A DNA stretch of 64,000 bases from JAGQPD01 sp020426865 (GCA_041399065.1 JAWKTN010000004.1:558001-622000), one strand, 5' to 3'. Shown: positions 51,801-61,347, counted from the stretch's first letter. Translations and numbers: made by a program. The notes: generated by a model not told the origin, from the letters alone.

Positions 51801-52128
51801 GATCGCATCCATTACGTTCTCGCCAAATGGTGAGCAAATCGCTACGGGGACGGTCCGCTTATGGGAAACTTCGTCTGGCGAGCTGCTACATATCATGCGG
51901 CATAGTGGCTGGGTCGATTCGGTTATATTCTCTCCCGATGGAATGACGCTCGCCTCGTCAAGCGGGGACCAGACGATACGCGTTTGGGACGGTGAGTCTG
52001 GCCGGGAGGTGCTGACACTCAACGGATTTCGTCACCCGCGAGGTTTGGTGTTCACCCGCAATGGCAACACGCTTGTCTGCACCGATTCTCTTTCTTCGCG
52101 AATTCATGTGTTTCGTGCCAAACACTAG
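48826..52128 (+). CDS. Membrane Ser/Thr protein kinase with WD40 repeats
   Basis: 1100 residues. The N-terminal 75 residues (ELPSHQRLAYLEQACAGD) form the short helical head seen in planctomycete kinases. Kinase domain: GEGGFG (87-92), VALK (K110), HRDLKPSN, DFG and GTPQYMSPEQ. A membrane span follows near residues 405-430 (LIGVIIVVAFVAISSSLL). From about 520 on are WD40 repeats (FSPDERSFVTSSRNNVIRIW, LKGHSAGVMSAIFDSTGEYIISTS). Signalling protein, probably sensing the outside through its propeller. No sigma factor is adjacent, unlike the kinase at 19 kb. Confidence 0.92.
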   Translation: MSTASDSQIFAHAIELPSHQRLAYLEQACAGDTRRLNGLLELIAAHDAADSLLQHRPVEETMDEPARGTHDFEGTSIGRYKVLQRLGEGGFGIVFMAEQTEPVRRKVALKIIKPGMDSRAVVARFEAERQALAMMDHPNIAKVLDGGKTESGHPYFVMELVRGVSLTEFADKKRLSTRQRLELFIDVCLAVEHAHQKGIIHRDLKPSNVMVTLHDGVPVVKVIDFGVAKALNQQLTEKTLFTRYGQMIGTPQYMSPEQAEMSGLDVDTRSDIYSLGVLMYELLTGSTPLAGDRLRSAGYAEMQRLICQEDFVKPSTRLSTASNEELLELANRRAVAPRELPKQLRGDLDWIVMKALEKDRQRRYPTATDFAADVRRHLASDIVTARRPSLAYRLERWARRNVGLAATAALIGVIIVVAFVAISSSLLVARSQSRRSEALANELRKETIEGWKRQYLSDMSLGIKSWESNNVRQLGEILDRYREPKYGIDPRNFAWRYLSRLCDAGGDSRSRDLPYGSRRASVSSNSDRLAVALADGSTVVFDLDLDSETGWATNPRHFGAPHRELWVDHGVAFIDEGRTLICGDETGRSLTMHNLVDENQKPRYFCSHSHNIDSLAIFEPRQLVATATRAGEIYLWNYVTGELLDRAACATQRSLFLRFSPDGSQLLIVVGREAQLFAVTDSQLEVVATWEPQQECSVCLFVPQASQIVIGLENGDLAILDGQLQLQRTFPAHSDGIRCLSFSPDERSFVTSSRNNVIRIWEWPSCQLLRTLKGHSAGVMSAIFDSTGEYIISTSMDNTIRLWRLDDISLPSEVDLPTNIPADVERNTFISANSNSSTIVYATHESAIGFDTETGRNEILLAADESKPILGLFDDHLVISDADGKMRISNCMTTGAARTVNTSASEIPICVSSQGHYLVTTRDNGSPVVYDLQQGNTYSIDSRLVRIHYKQPACDISPDEKTLAFADAASKVKLYSLDSRRFLRELNGHAQGIASITFSPNGEQIATGTVRLWETSSGELLHIMRHSGWVDSVIFSPDGMTLASSSGDQTIRVWDGESGREVLTLNGFRHPRGLVFTRNGNTLVCTDSLSSRIHVFRAKH

Positions 52129-52338
52129 GCCACTCGATGTCGAATTCCCTCTAGCTCATCGCGCCAACTCATTGCGGCGAGCAAGCGGCACGGTTATGAT
52201 TCTCGGTTAGTTCGCTCAGTCCGGATTGTATTCCAACCTCGCCATGTTAAACGGATTCCGGGTGTCGCTAAGGCATCGTCGTAGGAATTGTTTCAAGAGC
52301 GTAACTGGCTGTCACATAGGCAACAAGGCGTCGAAACA

Positions 52339-53535
52339 ATGGTATTATTGGCTGCCCTAAACTGCTGCACTTGCCGATTGTGGCCGTGCTTGGCGGTAAT
52401 AGCATTGAGCTTTCAGTTAGTCGCCGTAGCCGAAGAAACTCCAATCAAGGTACCCACCGAAGGTGGTCAGGTGACGTTGTCGTTCCCCAATACGATCGGC
52501 TTGAGCCAAGTACTGGACTTGAACGACCGTGGACAGTTGTTGGGAATGCGCGAGGTACCGCTGGCGAATATCGGGTTAGAACAGGAGACGTTCTTCTATG
52601 ACGACAGCGGTCCACACGTTGTCCCCAAGCTGGAGGATTTTACGAATGTTCAACCCGAATCGATCAGCAACACTGGAAGAGTTGTCGGGTATGTGTCACG
52701 CGAGATTGGGCATCCGGAGGGGAGCCTGTTGGGTTTCGTCTGGGACGCACCCGACGGAGAGCTGCAGGGGCTCGCTGCGTTACCCGATTATCACGCCTCG
52801 CACGCCACGGACATCAGCGCTGACGGGAGACGGGTTGTCGGTTACTCGACCGGACGCAATCCACCTAGAATGACCCCTTGCCTGTGGGAGGAAGCCGACG
52901 GCAAGTGGACGTGCACACCGCTGGAGACCATCCATGCTTACAATCCGTATCTGTTGACCAGCCGGATCGTGATCAACGACGGTGGTACGAAGATCGCCGC
53001 CTGCATTACGGTTCGCATGACACCGGGCGATTTGACACATTACGATAGTTCGCTATTTCTATGGTCCCGGCAGGCCGATGGCAATTGGAACCGCGAACTC
53101 GTTTCGGACAATCAAGCGAAACTGTCGGACATCAACGATCGCGGCGATATCGTAGGCTCGATTCGCAGCGGCAGCCGACGACAGGCGTTTGTCGCAACTG
53201 CGAGGAAAGAGTTTCGCCTGTTGGACCATCTGGAAGGCGATGATCACTCCGAAGCTATGGATATCAACAACACAGGGACGATTTGCGGCTACAGTGACGA
53301 TCCTCGTGGGCCCGAGGGTGGACCGACCGCTGTGACGTGGAACGTACAGGATGGTACCGAAGCATCACGCCTACCCTTGTTTGAAAATGTCGTGTTCAGT
53401 GCCGCTCAGGCAGTCAACGAACGGGGGCAGATTGCTGGATACGCCGTCGTGGCCAGACCACCGGAAAGCGACGTGCAAGAAGCGGTGAGTGAAGAAGGGA
53501 CGACCTACTCATTTACCTGGACCCCGGAAAAATAA
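52339..53535 (+). CDS. Secreted HAF-repeat protein
   Basis: The frame opens at a TTG (52288), but the ATG at 52339 gives a good signal peptide (MVLLAALNCCTCRLW, VIALSFQLVAVAEE). The mature protein is built of repeats with the HAF pattern: QVLDLNDRGQLLG, ESISNTGRVVGYV, ATDISADGRRVVGYS, KLSDINDRGDIVG, MDINNTGTICGYS and AVNERGQIAGYA, each followed by an F-x-W strand. This suggests a multi-bladed beta structure outside the cytoplasm. Function unknown. Confidence 0.82.
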   Translation: MVLLAALNCCTCRLWPCLAVIALSFQLVAVAEETPIKVPTEGGQVTLSFPNTIGLSQVLDLNDRGQLLGMREVPLANIGLEQETFFYDDSGPHVVPKLEDFTNVQPESISNTGRVVGYVSREIGHPEGSLLGFVWDAPDGELQGLAALPDYHASHATDISADGRRVVGYSTGRNPPRMTPCLWEEADGKWTCTPLETIHAYNPYLLTSRIVINDGGTKIAACITVRMTPGDLTHYDSSLFLWSRQADGNWNRELVSDNQAKLSDINDRGDIVGSIRSGSRRQAFVATARKEFRLLDHLEGDDHSEAMDINNTGTICGYSDDPRGPEGGPTAVTWNVQDGTEASRLPLFENVVFSAAQAVNERGQIAGYAVVARPPESDVQEAVSEEGTTYSFTWTPEK

Positions 53536-53696
53536 AATCGACTGGACGGAATCTCCAACGGCGGCTGTCGCACGCCAGTTGACTGCGTCGCAACGCCTCG
53601 ACAAAACCACTTGCGCGAACCTGCACTTGAATCGACTTGTCTGTATCAAGCTTGTTTCACATCACAAAAAGAACTCGAAACATCATTGAATCAGTA

Positions 53697-55112
53697 ATGC
53701 CTGAACGGAATCTCGATAGCGAAAAGGTGTCCTGGTGGGCTCGGCCAGCTGGCGGTCGCGAAGTGATGATGGTGGCCTTGCCGCTAGTTGTTTCGAGCAT
53801 TTCGTGGACGGTGATGACATTTGTGGATCGGATCTTTTTGAAGTGGGTCTCGGGCACCGCCATGTCGGCGGCTTTTGCGGCATCGACGTTGTGGTTCGCG
53901 GCACTCTGCTTGCCGCTGGGGATTTGTTCGTACGCCAACACTTTTGTTTCGCAGTACTATGGCGACCGCCAACTAAAACGGATCGGTCCTTCGGTATGGC
54001 AAGCGGCGTGGATCGCGGGGCTTAGTGCCCCTTTTTTGTTGGCCATGATTCCGATTGCACCGCTTCTGTTTACGTTATCCCAAGGCGACCAACCGTTGCA
54101 CGCCGCGGAGACGCGGTATTTCCAAATTCTCTGCACCGGCGGCCCGGCGTTGTTGTTGGCACAAGCGTTTTCGTCGTTCTACAGCGGCCGCGGACTGACG
54201 ACAATACCAATGGTGATCGACGCTATTTTTGCGTTGGTCAACCTGGCATTGGACTTCGTGATGATCTTCGGTCATTGGGGCTTGCCTGCGATGGGAATTG
54301 ATGGAGCCGGATGGGCCACCGTTATGTCGCTTTGGCTGAAGGCATTCACGTATATGCTAATGATCCTCAATCGCAAGCATCAGGAAACATACGGTACGCG
54401 CGACGGAATTCGATGGGATGGGCCACTACTGCGTCGCCTGCTCTTTTACGGCGGTCCCAGTGGCCTGCAAATGCTACTCGACGTGATGGGCTTTACCGCC
54501 TTCGTATTAATCGTGGCTCGTATCGGCCCGATCGAAAATGAAGCCACCAGCATGGCGTTCAGTATCAGCACACTGGCATTCATGCCAATTTGGGGACTGG
54601 GAATGGGCGCTGCGATTCTCGTCGGCCAGCGACTGGGGGAAGGCCGCGACGACCTGGCCGCTCGAGCCACCTGGAATACGCTCGCCTTGGCGATCGGCTA
54701 CATGGCGGTCATTTCGCTCTCGTATATCCTGATCCCGAATGTCTTTCTGGCGGGATTCTTCGCACAAGTCGATACCGATCCGATCCACCAAGAAAGTGTC
54801 CGAATATTGTCGATTCAATTGCTACGCTTCGTCGCCGCTTACAACCTGCTCGATGCTACGTTGATGGTATTCGTCAATGCCATCAAAGGGGCGGGGGACA
54901 CCCAGTTCGTGCTGCTGATCAGCCTGATCATGGGAGTCACCTTGGCCGTGGCCACCTGGCTAGGCGTCGAGGTACTGCAGCTGGGAGTATTCGGATGCTG
55001 GATGATCATTACCGCATGGGTCTGGACCCTGGGAGTGATCTTTCTCCTGCGATTCCTGCAGGGCAGCTGGCGCAGCATGCGAGTGATAGAGCTGCAGCCC
55101 GAGGCGACGTAA
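53697..55112 (+). CDS. MATE-family multidrug/metabolite exporter
   Basis: From the ATG at 53697, 471 residues with 12 membrane spans and the MATE features: REVMMVALPLVVSSISWTVM with VDRIFLKWVSG in the first repeat, and AGWATVMSLWLKAFTY and GLGMGAAILVGQRLGEGR in the second (the G-x-A-x-x-x-x-x-GQ pattern). It uses a sodium or proton gradient to expel cationic compounds. It stands alone; the neighbours are convergent. Confidence 0.92.
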   Translation: MPERNLDSEKVSWWARPAGGREVMMVALPLVVSSISWTVMTFVDRIFLKWVSGTAMSAAFAASTLWFAALCLPLGICSYANTFVSQYYGDRQLKRIGPSVWQAAWIAGLSAPFLLAMIPIAPLLFTLSQGDQPLHAAETRYFQILCTGGPALLLAQAFSSFYSGRGLTTIPMVIDAIFALVNLALDFVMIFGHWGLPAMGIDGAGWATVMSLWLKAFTYMLMILNRKHQETYGTRDGIRWDGPLLRRLLFYGGPSGLQMLLDVMGFTAFVLIVARIGPIENEATSMAFSISTLAFMPIWGLGMGAAILVGQRLGEGRDDLAARATWNTLALAIGYMAVISLSYILIPNVFLAGFFAQVDTDPIHQESVRILSIQLLRFVAAYNLLDATLMVFVNAIKGAGDTQFVLLISLIMGVTLAVATWLGVEVLQLGVFGCWMIITAWVWTLGVIFLLRFLQGSWRSMRVIELQPEAT

Positions 55113-55138
55113 AGCGAATGCTCGTCCGAAGACATTCG

Positions 55139-56248
55139 CTACAGACGTCGTCCGCTTGCAACGCGGCTGACGCGTGGCGCCAACAGCATCCCGAGTGCGA
55201 ACAGTATCCACGTCGAAGGCTCCGGAACGGATTGCGTCGACGCGACTTGGCCGGCGTTGCCGAAGTTGTCTTTCCACACGGTGTAGTCAGCGGCATCAAT
55301 CAAACCGTTGCCATTGCCGTCGGCTCCCGAATTTGGATCGACGTTGATGCCGAAAGTATCCTTCCACACCGTGTAGTCCGCCGCGTCGACAACGCCATTG
55401 TTGTTGTAGTCGCCGGCAAGGGACACCGACAACGCGACATACTCGACGACGCCAATCGCCCCCGATGCCTGCCCGACCGGAGCATACTCGAAAGACAGAT
55501 CCTGGGCACCTCCAACGACAAACAGCTTCCCCAAAGGCAGTGCGTCACCAGGCTGAAGCTGCAATGACCCAAACGGTTCGAGCTCCGATACAATATGGTT
55601 CGATGTCACCGCCTCAGTCCATCCATTGACCGATTGATCCGCCAGACTGAACCATGCCGAGGGACTAAGCGATCCACTGGCCGATTGGACAAGATAGCCA
55701 TCAAAGTCCAGGACGATCGCCGACTCATTACGCAACTCACCCATCCCCGTCGTGGGATCAATCGCCAAGACAAAATTGTTTTGATATTTGTCACCTTCGT
55801 AAACCACATTGGCAGACACTCCCGTCGGGAACAGCGGAGATGCGTAGTCAAACGTGAGGTCCTCGACGTTCGTGCCAAACGCCGCCGTCACGCTCGGAAC
55901 AAAGGCAGCCCCAAGCGATAGCGACTCTCCAGGGCCAAGCGTAGCAACTCCGAGCGGCTCAAGTTCGCCCAGCCGAGTCTTGCTGTTGTTGGTCTCGAAC
56001 CAGTTGCCAATCGACTGCGACTGCAGGCTCGACCACGCCGGCGATGGCCCCAACGACCCCACAATCGAGCCGATGCTATAGCCGTCGAAATCGAGCGCAA
56101 CCGACGACAGGTTCTCGATCGAGATGATCCCCGAGTCGCGGTCAACATGCAGTCGTAACCGGTCCTGAGCTTGAACCGTCGAACAAGCCGCAAGAATCAG
56201 ACATAGAATCGGAAGATGCCGAGAACCTATCAGAGAACAAATCGACAT
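55139..56248 (-). CDS. Secreted protein with two dockerin-like repeats and PEP-CTERM tail
   Basis: The start is placed at the Met at 56248 so that the signal peptide (HLPILCLILAACSTVQAQ) is at the N-terminus; the frame extends 51 codons upstream. Two similar halves (IENLSSVALDFDGYSIGS and NESAIVLDFDGYLVQSASGS, each followed by an LEPLG or LEPFG and a GPGE or QPGD loop) indicate an internal duplication. Then come two calcium-binding dockerin-like segments (DYNNNGVVDAADYTVWKD, DGNGNGLIDAADYTVWKD). The end VPEPSTWILFALGM-LAPRVSR is a PEP-CTERM signal. Common planctomycete design; ligand unknown. Confidence 0.87.
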   Translation of the reverse strand: MSICSLIGSRHLPILCLILAACSTVQAQDRLRLHVDRDSGIISIENLSSVALDFDGYSIGSIVGSLGPSPAWSSLQSQSIGNWFETNNSKTRLGELEPLGVATLGPGESLSLGAAFVPSVTAAFGTNVEDLTFDYASPLFPTGVSANVVYEGDKYQNNFVLAIDPTTGMGELRNESAIVLDFDGYLVQSASGSLSPSAWFSLADQSVNGWTEAVTSNHIVSELEPFGSLQLQPGDALPLGKLFVVGGAQDLSFEYAPVGQASGAIGVVEYVALSVSLAGDYNNNGVVDAADYTVWKDTFGINVDPNSGADGNGNGLIDAADYTVWKDNFGNAGQVASTQSVPEPSTWILFALGMLLAPRVSRVASGRRL

Positions 56249-56374
56249 GATGCCGGGGTCCCATGGGTATCGAAGGAGAGGAGGCGTGGATAAATTAGCG
56301 GCCAGTCGATCGCGAAATTGCAGCGACAGACCACCCTTCCATCGTAATCGAGAATTGCGAAAACGAGGAGCGTG

Positions 56375-56411
56375 CAAAAAAAACGCCGCCCATCTTCCCA
56401 TGGGCGACGTT
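56375..56411 (-). terminator. Rho-independent terminator of the PEP-CTERM gene to its right
   Basis: On the minus strand AACGTCGCCCAT/ATGGGCGGCGTT pair with one mismatch, followed by at least eight T. Lies 42 bp past the stop at 56453. Confidence 0.88.
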
Positions 56412-56452
56412 TCTCGAGTAGCACATTCTGCAGGAGAATTGCTTAGTGGAAG

Positions 56453-57328
56453 CTAACGGCCACGGCGACGCAGCGCGAATCCGGCCAAACCAAGCGTCAG
56501 CATGCCGAACGATGCCGGTTCGGGTACCGCCATGTAATTGACCGCGTTGAGGAACATCGTTGCTCCACTATCGGTCAGGTCGTAGAGGCCAGCTGTCTCT
56601 GAGGTGATGCCGCTGGCTTCGCGTGAACCAGTGAGGAACACCAAACGATTACCAGCAAGCACATCGCCGTTGTTCAAGGAAGCACCGGCGGTCCACTCGG
56701 CAATCGCAAAGCCGGTTGTCGTATTGTCGACGACAGAGGCCAAAACTGTGCCGTTCACCGCGGTGTTGGCGTTCACTGAGATACCACGTTGGGTCGAAGT
56801 TGCCAACAGCGGCTCTTCAACGTTACTGGCATAATGAACTTTGCCATCGGTAAGCGTGACACCGGCAAAAATTGGGTGAGCCGGATTGGCGACTGAGACA
56901 CTAACGTCTCCAGTCGTATCGGGCATATCTGTACCGTCAGTGAAATTCAAGCGGCTGCTACGCAGGGTATAGCCGCCGAGGTTCATTACCGGCGCGGTTA
57001 CCAAGGTGTTCCAAAATGCGGTATTGCCACCATCATAGTGGTTACTGGGGACCGAACGCGAGATAATCACCAGGTCGGCGGCGTTCATCTGATCGAGAAC
57101 CGCTGTGCTGCTGGCGTCGAATTCACCCGTTTGCAGCCGAGTGACACTGTGACCATTAGCGCTCAATAGATTGGTGTAGCCAATGTCAGCGGCAGAAGTG
57201 AGCCCGGCAGTCGTAGCGGCGGCCGAACCGGCATCGTCGGCATGGAACGAGACCCAAACAATGTCAGCCGCATGGGCTTGACAGGCCATGGCCAACACGG
57301 CCAGGCACGCGAAAAATGTCCTTCTCAT
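56453..57328 (-). CDS. PEP-CTERM exported protein
   Basis: The ATG at 57328 has GGAGG 7 nt upstream and opens a signal peptide (MRRTFFACLAVLAMACQAHAAD). The body has alternating strands and helices (DIVWVSFHADDAG, NLLSANGHSVTRLQ, MNAADLVIISRSVPS) that recall a flavodoxin or glutamine-amidotransferase-like fold (ThuA-type), only a resemblance. It ends VPEPASFGMLTLGLAGFALRRR, a PEP-CTERM anchor. Strong terminator follows. Confidence 0.85.
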   Translation of the reverse strand: MRRTFFACLAVLAMACQAHAADIVWVSFHADDAGSAAATTAGLTSAADIGYTNLLSANGHSVTRLQTGEFDASSTAVLDQMNAADLVIISRSVPSNHYDGGNTAFWNTLVTAPVMNLGGYTLRSSRLNFTDGTDMPDTTGDVSVSVANPAHPIFAGVTLTDGKVHYASNVEEPLLATSTQRGISVNANTAVNGTVLASVVDNTTTGFAIAEWTAGASLNNGDVLAGNRLVFLTGSREASGITSETAGLYDLTDSGATMFLNAVNYMAVPEPASFGMLTLGLAGFALRRRGR

Positions 57329-57649
57329 GAGCACCTCCAGGGAATTCATCTAAGGGAGAAGCAAGACGTGAAACTAGTGAACAAGCGGGGTTGGTATTAA
57401 CCAAACCGTAACATTAAGTGTAGTTACCGATACCATCCCTGCAATGAAAAAAAACGGTTTGACCCAAAAAGAGGTATCAGGCAGACCAATCCGCAGATTC
57501 GTTTCGTGGCTCATTTATTCATACGGGTACAAATCCCCCCTTCTTTCGGTTGCATAGTCAAAAGAACGGAAAAAACAGGCGGTTTCGTCGGCAAGCATAC
57601 AGATTTTTTCGCCCGGCCCCGTGCTGCCAACCGTCTTAAAAAATGGGGA
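57329..57649. other. Intergenic region, nothing specific identified
   Basis: Upstream of the PEP-CTERM gene and downstream of the 581-residue gene. Apart from the terminator at its right edge, AT-rich runs only. Confidence 0.4.
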
Positions 57650-57678
57650 CCGCAGCTTACGGAAGCAGCAAGCTGCGG
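57637..57678 (-). terminator. Rho-independent terminator of the 581-residue gene
   Basis: Perfect 9-bp stem CCGCAGCTT (57650-57658) / AAGCTGCGG (57670-57678); on the minus strand it is followed by TCCCCATTTTTT. 18 bp past the stop. Confidence 0.82.
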
Positions 57679-57696
57679 CGGAGGGTGTTTGGATTT

Positions 57697-59442
57697 TTAT
57701 TGAGCCAGACGGAGCATTTCGTCCAGTCGACTTTGGAGGTCGGCACTTTGGGAGACCAGATCTCGGTTGGCCAGTGCGACCATTTCCAACTGATCGCGCA
57801 GGTGGGCGGCAGCCGTTCGGAATACGGGGTAGTCATTGGCCGCGTTCAGGTCCGAATAGGCGTCATTGAGCGCATCCACGTAGGTGCGATCGTAATGGCT
57901 TTGGGACTTCAGTTGCGAGATCATTTCGGTCAGAAGAAAGCCGATGGCCAGTTTCATAAACCCCAGTCGGGACTCGCAGCTTTCGGCGCGTTCCCAATCG
58001 ACGAAGCTGGACTGCCAGACCGAGTCACGATCGTCATATCCCTGGTGGGGGTCCGATTCATTACCGCGGAACGCGAGCGTAACGGCGACATCACCCGCAT
58101 GGTGGGATCCGGAGTCATCCGCAATCGGTTGCGTGACCATGCGAATGGGCACTCGGGGCGGATGGTCAAGCGGCTCGTCGTCGCCGTAGTCATTGCGCCA
58201 TGAATCGAAGTTTTCGTACAGCGAAAAGGCAAAATCCCCCTCCATATCGAGCCGCCAACTCAGGTTCATCACAAACGCCGGACCACCGCCAAACGCTCCT
58301 TCGGCTTGAGCTCGACAAATCGGACAATCGCAATCGAACGGTTCGTTACTGGCGGTCAACGGAATCCGTTGTCGTGCGAGGGAGATTTCGTCAGCAGCGG
58401 TTTCGCAGGACGACCCACGATCTTCGAGCGGACCGGTTAGCCATTGCTGGCGCACGTCGCCGAGGTAATCGGCGAGCACACTGACAACAGCTTCCTCGTC
58501 GCGACAGTCTTCCAAGGCCGCCCAGGCTTTGTCAAACATGTGTCGCACTAGATCGAAATAGTGCACAATCTCCACCGTCGTGAATCCGGCAAAGCGATAG
58601 GCGAAGGAATTCACATCCACGCCCACGGCCGGTTCGTGTTGCACGGTCCACTGGTGGGTCCGATGGTCGAGATCAGCCATCAGGACTTGGTGCTTCTCCA
58701 GGAGCACGTCGCGCGGTGTTTGGCGGTTGAGCAGTGGGTGGGGGGACATCAACCATTGTGCGTGAAATCTACGAGTGCACGCCAACCGTTCGGGACCGTC
58801 GGAGCGCATCACCTGCCTCGCATCGGCATATGCGCCCCGTTGCTGACGTGCCGCCTGTGCGATGCAAATCGTTTGCGAGGCGATAAATTCGTCGAGAGAT
58901 TTGCCGTAGAGCACTGCCCGATAATCGGGCCAGGGGCCCGCGTCCGCCGCCCCCTGGAATCGCTGCTCCAGACGCTCGCGCCAATCTTCATCGGCCAATT
59001 CCCAATACCAGTCATCCGACATTTCACACCAGATCACGGGGAGACCTTCGGCCAATTCACCTTCCTCGGGCGTATAGGCACCGTCGCGCTTGGGGAACGG
59101 AAAATCCTCACTGGCCAGGACAGTACGCCCCACCAGATCGACCACACACCACAGCCTCCCACCCGCCTCTTCGGCGACAATCTCGGCTTCGATCTCCGGC
59201 ACATCGTCGCCACAGGACCACCAGCTGGCATGCGGTTGATACCGCGTTATCGCCAAATACAATTCGTCCCACGTCACCGGTTCGGCCGTCAGTGCCGCCA
59301 GCAATACCCCCGCCGACCAGTCGGGCAAACGCCATCGACGCCACTGTGTTCCCTCCGTCTTCCACGGACACTCTCCCCCCCGTACGAGAACCAGACAACG
59401 CGGCAAGTTCCGTTCACACACCACAGTTTCGATCGCCATCAC
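57697..59442 (-). CDS. Hypothetical protein, 581 residues
   Basis: A soluble protein without signal peptide or membrane segment. It is rich in Trp and acidic residues (WSCGDDVPEIEAEIVAEEAG, WYWELADEDWRERLEQR). Near residue 245 SPHPLLNRQTPRDVLLE looks like the short NP-x-L-x-G-x-TP motif of MbcA/ParS/Xre antitoxin domains, a resemblance only. A CDCPICR cluster near 400 could bind zinc. The C-terminal 70 residues are helical. Similar long unassigned proteins occur in planctomycetes. Ends at a clear terminator. Confidence 0.75.
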   Translation of the reverse strand: MMAIETVVCERNLPRCLVLVRGGECPWKTEGTQWRRWRLPDWSAGVLLAALTAEPVTWDELYLAITRYQPHASWWSCGDDVPEIEAEIVAEEAGGRLWCVVDLVGRTVLASEDFPFPKRDGAYTPEEGELAEGLPVIWCEMSDDWYWELADEDWRERLEQRFQGAADAGPWPDYRAVLYGKSLDEFIASQTICIAQAARQQRGAYADARQVMRSDGPERLACTRRFHAQWLMSPHPLLNRQTPRDVLLEKHQVLMADLDHRTHQWTVQHEPAVGVDVNSFAYRFAGFTTVEIVHYFDLVRHMFDKAWAALEDCRDEEAVVSVLADYLGDVRQQWLTGPLEDRGSSCETAADEISLARQRIPLTASNEPFDCDCPICRAQAEGAFGGGPAFVMNLSWRLDMEGDFAFSLYENFDSWRNDYGDDEPLDHPPRVPIRMVTQPIADDSGSHHAGDVAVTLAFRGNESDPHQGYDDRDSVWQSSFVDWERAESCESRLGFMKLAIGFLLTEMISQLKSQSHYDRTYVDALNDAYSDLNAANDYPVFRTAAAHLRDQLEMVALANRDLVSQSADLQSRLDEMLRLAQ

Positions 59443-59844
59443 GCACTTCCTTTCTGTAAGAGCTCAACTCCGTAACCGCCGACAACAAATCAGCGGTCGC
59501 AAAGTCGTACGTCACTCACACCCAGACAAAGCTGCCAAGATCCCTCGTTCGTCGGTCCTGCACTACACTGCCGACGAACATCCAGATCCCCGCTCCCCGA
59601 CGAGTGGCCTATCCATATACCACTACCAATGTCCACTTGGACGCACGTTCATTTATAGGTATTCGGAAGAGATTGTCAAGCCACGTTGACGATCTCGGAC
59701 CCGTTTTTTTCAAAAGTCTGCGCTCGGGGCCCTGTGCACGACGGTTTTTAAAAGCCCCCACTATCCCTTAGTCAATCTCCGATTCCTCGATATACTGACG
59801 GGGGTCGCCCCCTGATTCGGCAAGCCCCTCCAGGAACCGGTATC
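59443..59844. other. Divergent intergenic region, nothing specific identified
   Basis: About 400 bp between the hypothetical gene and the protoporphyrinogen oxidase gene. No gene, RNA or repeat is supported. Confidence 0.4.
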
Positions 59845-61347
59845 GTGTCTGCACCCATTGAGTCGCCATACGTGGAAAGCCCATCAGCGGAATCTGTCGA
59901 TGTCGCGATCGTCGGCGGTGGAATTTCCGGCTTGGCCACGGCACATCGCCTTCGCGAGTTGGCCCCCCAGCTGTCGGTTGTCGTGCTGGAGTCACGGAAT
60001 CGGCTGGGAGGAGTCCTCGAAACGGTCCGTGAAGCCGGCTTTTTGCTGGAAGGGGGGCCGGACAATTTTATTACGAACGTCCCCTGGGCTGTCGACCTGT
60101 GCCGCCGCATCGGATTCGCCGAGCAGTTGATTACCACCAATCCGGACCAACGAAACGCGTTCGTCGTGCGGCGCGGTAAGCTCGAAAAGATCCCCCCCGG
60201 TTTTGTCGTCATGGCACCCTCCCGGCTTTGGCCGCTGGTGTCAACGCCAATCCTCAGCCCGTGGGGAAAGCTGCGGATGGCCGGCGAGTACATCGTCCCG
60301 GCGCGCCGCGACGCTGGAGATGAAAGCCTCGCCGCGTTCGTTCGCCGGCGTTTCGGCCGCGAAGTCTACGACCGGCTCGTGCAGCCGCTCGTCGGCGGTA
60401 TCTACACCGGTGACCCCGAGCAACTGAGCTTGCAGGCAACGTTGCCACGCTTCCAAGAAATGGAGCGAAAACACGGCGGCCTGATCCGTGGCATGCGTAA
60501 GTCTTCACACGGTGGAAACCCAACGAACTACCAGCGAAATGACACCACACCACCGAACAAAACGCAAGATAGCGGCGGACGCTATAGCCTGTTTGTTGCA
60601 CCGCGTGATGGTGCTACCAGCCTAGTCGATGCCATTGCCGGTCGCCTGGAACCGCATACCATTCGACTTAACTCCCCTGTCGCCAACGTCAGCCATCTGC
60701 CTTCCGGCGGCTGGGCGATCGACCTAGCTGACAAAGACACACGGCAGATCCGTAGCCAACATCTCGTCCTCGCAACGCCGGCGCGATTAACCGCCTCACT
60801 CTTGAAACCCACGCTTCCTCGGTTGGCAAATGACTTGGAAAAAATTCAATATTCCGGTTGCACACTCGTTTCCCTGGGATATCGCCGACAGGACATCTCC
60901 CACCCACTCGACGGTTTCGGCTTCGTTGTCCCCTTCATCGAACGGCGGCAGATCTTGTCCGCGAGCTTTTCCAGCGTCAAATACGCCGGCCGCGCCCCCG
61001 ACGCTTGCGTCTTGCTGCGGGCGTATGTGGGCGGTGCACTACAACCCGAACTCGCTGAATTGCCAGACGACCAGATCATCGAACTTACCCGCCGCGAACT
61101 CTCGGCACTGCTGGGCATTAGCGGTTCACCTGTCATCACGCACATCCATCGCCGACCTCAGTCGATGCCGCAATACTATGTCGGTCACAACAACCTGGTC
61201 GATTCGATTTTTCAACAAACGAATTCCCTGCAAGGACTCCATCTGGTCGGCAACTCATTTCGCGGCGTTGGCATTCCCTATTGCGTGCGCGACGGCGAAG
61301 CCACCGCACAACAAATCGTCGATACCACAACGATACGAACGCAATAA
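59845..61347 (+). CDS. hemY: Oxygen-dependent protoporphyrinogen/coproporphyrinogen oxidase
   Basis: 500 residues starting at GTG (59845), with AGGAA upstream. The FAD-binding Rossmann motif VAIVGGGISGLATAHRL is followed by VLESRNRLGG, GFLLEGGPDNF, FGREVYDRLVQPLVGGIYTGD and the C-terminal FAD contact NSFRGVGIPYCVRDGE. This is the HemY family, which oxidises porphyrinogens in haem synthesis. It would supply haem for the secreted peroxidase among others. Gene symbol hemG/hemY usage varies; hemY-type by sequence. Confidence 0.93.
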   Translation: MSAPIESPYVESPSAESVDVAIVGGGISGLATAHRLRELAPQLSVVVLESRNRLGGVLETVREAGFLLEGGPDNFITNVPWAVDLCRRIGFAEQLITTNPDQRNAFVVRRGKLEKIPPGFVVMAPSRLWPLVSTPILSPWGKLRMAGEYIVPARRDAGDESLAAFVRRRFGREVYDRLVQPLVGGIYTGDPEQLSLQATLPRFQEMERKHGGLIRGMRKSSHGGNPTNYQRNDTTPPNKTQDSGGRYSLFVAPRDGATSLVDAIAGRLEPHTIRLNSPVANVSHLPSGGWAIDLADKDTRQIRSQHLVLATPARLTASLLKPTLPRLANDLEKIQYSGCTLVSLGYRRQDISHPLDGFGFVVPFIERRQILSASFSSVKYAGRAPDACVLLRAYVGGALQPELAELPDDQIIELTRRELSALLGISGSPVITHIHRRPQSMPQYYVGHNNLVDSIFQQTNSLQGLHLVGNSFRGVGIPYCVRDGEATAQQIVDTTTIRTQ

